Of a DNA stretch of 64,000 nucleotides, positions 61,538-64,000 are shown one piece after another. The stretch comes from JAYFQF01 sp034927285 (GTDB lineage: Bacteria > Bacillota > Peptococcia > DRI-13 > UBA5745). A program made the position numbers and the translations under genes. The notes under the pieces are model-generated. The model ran no database searches. It saw only the letters and a program-made list of their open reading frames with translations, and was not told the DNA's origin. Location of the stretch: assembly GCA_034927285.1 (NCBI GenBank), contig JAYFQF010000005.1, positions 49,919 through 113,918 on the forward strand, written 5' to 3'. The stretch's first letter is position 1. The number at the start of each line of letters is the position of its first letter.

Positions 61538-62291
61538 GAGCAATGACCTCCAATGCTACTGATCTGTACTGTTCCGCACCTTTTGAGCGAGGATCGTATA
61601 AGCCGATGGGCAACCCAAAGCTGGGTGCTTCACTGAGACGGACATTCCGGGCGATTCCCTGCTCAAATACTTTTTCTTTGAAAAAGGCCTTCACTTCGTC
61701 GGCTACCTGGGCAGACAGGTTGGTCCGGTTATCCTGCATCGTCAGCAGGACCCCAAAAACCTCCAGTTTCGGGTTTAAGTGTTTACTGACCAGATCAACG
61801 GTATTCAGCAGCTGTCCCAGGCCTTCCAGAGCATAGTATTCGCATTGAACGGGAATCAGTACTCCGTCTGCCGCGGTCAGAGCGTTCAAGGTCAAAAGCC
61901 CCAAAGAAGGCGGGCAGTCTACCATAATATAGTCATATTTTTCCCGGAGGTTTTTCAGGGCGTCTTTCAGGCGTCTTTCCCGGTTAATCATGGAGACAAG
62001 CTCAACTTCGGCCCCTGCCAGCTGAATGCTGGAAGGGATGAGACTCAGGCCCTCCACCGGCGTTGGAAGTTTAACCTTTTCCAGTGGATATTCATTGATG
62101 ATCACATCATAAATGCAGCGGATGTCCGCCGACTTTTCCAGACCCAGGCCGCTGGAAGCATTGCCCTGGGGATCCAGGTCCACCAGCAGAACACTTTTTC
62201 CTTCCGCCGCCAGGGCTGCGGACAAGTTGATCGCCGTGGTGGTTTTTGCTACTCCGCCTTTTTGATTGGCCACCGCCAAAACCTTCGTCAT
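61530..62291 (-). CDS. parA: chromosome-partitioning ATPase ParA/Soj
   Basis: Walker-type ATPase of 253 residues acting with ParB in origin segregation and replication control. Deviant Walker A NQKGGVAKTTTAINLSAAL (KGGVAKTT, lysine at position 11-12 region), Walker A' DYIMVDCPPSLG and the DNA-binding C-terminal helices are present. ATG 62291 follows GGAGGAAAAG. A perfect parS lies just upstream. Confidence 0.97.
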   Translation of the reverse strand: MTKVLAVANQKGGVAKTTTAINLSAALAAEGKSVLLVDLDPQGNASSGLGLEKSADIRCIYDVIINEYPLEKVKLPTPVEGLSLIPSSIQLAGAEVELVSMINRERRLKDALKNLREKYDYIMVDCPPSLGLLTLNALTAADGVLIPVQCEYYALEGLGQLLNTVDLVSKHLNPKLEVFGVLLTMQDNRTNLSAQVADEVKAFFKEKVFEQGIARNVRLSEAPSFGLPIGLYDPRSKGAEQYRSVALEVIARE

Positions 62292-62330
62292 CTTTTCCTC
62301 CGAATTATTGTTCTTCATATTCTTCCGAAT

Positions 62331-62346
62331 TGTTTCACGTGAAACA
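62331..62346. promoter_or_regulatory. parS centromere site
   Basis: TGTTTCACGTGAAACA, an exact match to the bacterial parS consensus, in the noc-parA intergenic region. Confidence 0.97.
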
Positions 62347-62388
62347 TTTGTTCCTGTCCCCGGAGATACCTTTACCGGGCAGCCCGGC

Positions 62389-63312
62389 CTACTCTGTCGG
62401 CCGCAAAGCCTTTGTTCTTCTTCTGACGGCCTTTGTTCCTGCCTTAGTCACTTTGGGCAGCCGGATCGTCACCAGGAGATGATCTTCATTTTCTTCCTGG
62501 CTGATCACTGCCGGCAGACCCGCCTGCCGGATCGTCTCTACCGCCGCTTTAATCGTATTATAATAGATCCGCATATCTCCGGATAACCGGTGGGTTTTGC
62601 TTCTCTTGGGCGTAATCTCCTGAGAAAACTCTTCCCTGGGATTTTTTCCGTCACCGACGACAAAACGCCCTGCCAGAAAATCGGCAATCAGGCCCTCCGT
62701 TTCCCGGACATTTAAATCGTTCTCGTAGATGGCCTGCAGGATCTTCATCTGGTCTTCAGGTTCCTTCAGCTTCAGCAGAGAGCGGATATGCCGTTCCGTC
62801 ACCAGCTCCACCATCACTTTTTCTTTGACCTGACCGCTGATTTTCAGCAGACGAAGCTTATTGGCCACCGCCGATTGGCTCTTGCCTACCCGGACTGCCA
62901 CTTCTTCCTGGGTAAGTCCGAATTCATCCATCAGGCGCTGATAACCTTCCGCTTCCTCAAAATAATTTAAATCCGACCGCTGAAGGTTTTCGATCAAAGC
63001 GATCTGGGCCATTTCCTTATCGGAAAGCTGCCGCAGCACCGCCGGGATCCTGGTCAGCCCTGCCAGCCGGGAGGCCCGGCACCGCCGCTCGCCGGCCACG
63101 ATTTCATAACCGTCGCCTACCTTCCTGGCCAGGATCGGCTGGATCACGCCAAACTCCCGGATAGATCTGCTGAGTTCCTCCAGCTCCATGGGATCAAAAC
63201 GTTTCCTGGGCTGAAAAGGGTTGGCTTTCAACTGGCTCAAATCCAACTGCACTACCTGATCGGCAGAAGCTTCTGCAGTTTTAAACGGATTCAGAATAGA
63301 AGGTTTATCCAT
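62389..63312 (-). CDS. noc: nucleoid occlusion protein Noc
   Basis: ParB-family division inhibitor, 307 residues. CTP-binding domain with YEIVAGERRCRASRLAG and IENLQRSDLNYFEEAEG; HTH LTQEEVAVRVGKSQSAVANK with residues typical of Noc (GK-S-Q, ANKLRLL). It lies upstream of parA, the usual place of noc, whereas ParB lies downstream. A basic C-terminal tail ends it. ATG 63312 follows GGAAGGAG. Confidence 0.94.
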   Translation of the reverse strand: MDKPSILNPFKTAEASADQVVQLDLSQLKANPFQPRKRFDPMELEELSRSIREFGVIQPILARKVGDGYEIVAGERRCRASRLAGLTRIPAVLRQLSDKEMAQIALIENLQRSDLNYFEEAEGYQRLMDEFGLTQEEVAVRVGKSQSAVANKLRLLKISGQVKEKVMVELVTERHIRSLLKLKEPEDQMKILQAIYENDLNVRETEGLIADFLAGRFVVGDGKNPREEFSQEITPKRSKTHRLSGDMRIYYNTIKAAVETIRQAGLPAVISQEENEDHLLVTIRLPKVTKAGTKAVRRRTKALRPTE

Positions 63313-63334
63313 CGCACTAAACTCCTTCCTTACA

Positions 63335-63363
63335 ACAATATCTGTAATTCGCTTCAGCCGCAA
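63335..63363 (-). promoter_or_regulatory. promoter of the noc-parA-parB unit
   Basis: Minus strand TTGCGG (63358-63363), 17-bp spacer, TATTGT (63335-63340). It lies inside an in-frame upstream extension of noc, supporting the shorter start. Confidence 0.55.
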
Positions 63364-63477
63364 ACTTTTCCTGCATCATCCTAAAAAAATGGCAAATATA
63401 CTTCCCTGTTCTTACAGTATAAGATACCTTGGCCCAGTAAACAATATCCTATGAAAAACGAAAGGGGGCAAAATTAA

Positions 63478-63642
63478 ATGAATCGTGAAGCCAACAGAAA
63501 AATCCGGTGTACCGTACAGCAGTGCGCCTACCACTGCAAGGATCAGCAGTACTGTTCTCTGGAGGAAATCGTGGTCGGTACTCATGAAATGAATCCTACC
63601 GTTCCGGAATGCACCGACTGTCAAAGCTTTGCTTTGAAATAA
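63478..63642 (+). CDS. DUF1540 domain small protein
   Basis: A 54-residue protein beginning MNREANRKIRC with five further cysteines: CTVQQCAYHC, YCSLEEIVVG and ECTDCQSFAL. This is the DUF1540 pattern, a probable metal-binding module. AAAGGGGG precedes the ATG by nine bases. It is divergent from noc. Function unknown. Confidence 0.85.
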   Translation: MNREANRKIRCTVQQCAYHCKDQQYCSLEEIVVGTHEMNPTVPECTDCQSFALK

Positions 63643-63655
63643 TCAGGCTCACAAG

Positions 63656-63698
63656 AAAAGCGTCGGCTTTCCTGGTGGGGAAAGCACGACGCTTTTTC
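63656..63698 (+). terminator. terminator after the DUF1540 gene
   Basis: AAAAGCGTCG with an inner GCTTTCC stem / GGAAAGC and CGACGCTTTTT, followed by CTTTG. Confidence 0.85.
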
Positions 63699-63962
63699 TT
63701 TGCTTCAACGCTCCACACCAAAAGATCACCACCATAGATGGATCCGGCAGCCAGCCTTCTTCGGCAATCGATTAGCCCTTTGGCTTTGGAATCATTGATC
63801 TATTCTCCTTCCCCTTCTGAATAAAAGAAGGGCATATGACGAAAATAACTTTTTTCTCTCTTGAATTTACAATGTAAGTGCAACAGAAAAAAAGAATGAC
63901 TCAAAGCGAAGAATCCGATACCATAGTGTTTGCGACGACAACTATGGGGAGGATATCCAAGC

Positions 63963-64000
63963 AATGAGCCATTACCATCATCTTAGCATGAATGAGCGGG
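63963..64000 (+). CDS. IS30-family transposase, N-terminal fragment cut by window end
   Basis: The frame encodes MSHYHHLSMNER, a typical start of an IS30-type transposase, with GGGGAGG about ten bases upstream. The gene continues beyond the window. The AATGTAAGTGCAACAG stretch at about 63870-63886 could be the element's left end. The stretch 63699-63870 shows no gene; a minus-strand ATG at about 63793 reads only seven codons. Confidence 0.6.

Overview
This 64 kb window looks like chromosome of an anaerobic, fermentative, Gram-positive Clostridia-type bacterium (Bacillota). The evidence is an NADH-linked trimeric [FeFe] hydrogenase with a ferredoxin-like accessory subunit, an oxygen-sensitive iron-sulfur serine dehydratase, formate-tetrahydrofolate ligase with FchA, the noc-parA-parB and rpsF-ssb-rpsR-rplI-dnaB blocks in Bacillota order, strong AGGAGG-type ribosome sites, and TTGACA/TATAAT promoters. 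Coding DNA is GC-rich. No genus can be named safely. The parS site and noc/parA/parB at the right-hand end suggest the window lies near oriC, although dnaA is not included.

Layout: 0-5.4 kb holds eno, a CDF cation exporter divergent from a TetR regulator with a clear operator, a NIF3/CutA-like small protein, a YdcF-type membrane protein and a pentapeptide-repeat protein. 5.4-6.2 kb is an odd non-coding stretch with a CAY repeat tract and a dispersed repeat. 6.2-10 kb is a surface-polymer O-acetylation set (DHHW protein, MBOAT acyltransferase, DUF4358 lipoprotein). 10-14.3 kb has an AEC transporter and one-carbon folate genes (5-formyl-THF cyclo-ligase, fchA, fhs). 14.3-18.6 kb has a transposase relic and then a GntR-controlled ABC exporter operon ending in an unrecognised 456-residue exported protein. 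19-22.6 kb is a cobalt ECF transporter (cbiMNQO) behind a cobalamin riboswitch. 22.7-25.5 kb is a polar amino acid ABC importer. 25.5-32.4 kb holds a sigma-54 activator divergent from an orphan DctM-type permease with a consensus sigma-54 promoter, then serine dehydratase, a YbaK/EbsC deacylase and a lipid kinase. 32.4-37.4 kb is a BMP-type nucleoside importer. 37.5-41.6 kb is a second GntR-ABC system with a giant permease. 41.7-44.1 kb has a PAP2 phosphatase, tRNA-Val, tRNA-Lys and a flavoprotein. 44.2-48.4 kb is the dnaB-rplI-DUF2232-rpsR-ssb-rpsF block. 48.4-52.3 kb has GNAT, DUF951, MscS, HEAT-repeat, CvpA and uracil-DNA glycosylase genes. 52.3-55.4 kb has a tandem repeat element, bactofilin, an M23 endopeptidase and small membrane proteins. 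55.6-60.3 kb is the hydrogenase operon. 60.4-64 kb is parB, parA, noc, a DUF1540 gene and the start of an IS30-type element.

The genes connect in several ways. Serine deamination, one-carbon folate reactions and the NADH/ferredoxin hydrogenase fit amino acid fermentation with hydrogen disposal. Cobalt import is gated by B12. Chromosome segregation genes come with their own cis sites: a perfect parS between noc and parA and a near-perfect Noc-binding palindrome about 10 kb away. No CRISPR array, prophage or defence island is visible. The least explained items are the exported protein of the first GntR-ABC operon, the three-copy intergenic repeat, the CAY tract region and a small stand-alone ORF at 18.7 kb. 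All assignments come from reading the sequence and from remembered family features; no database search was run.
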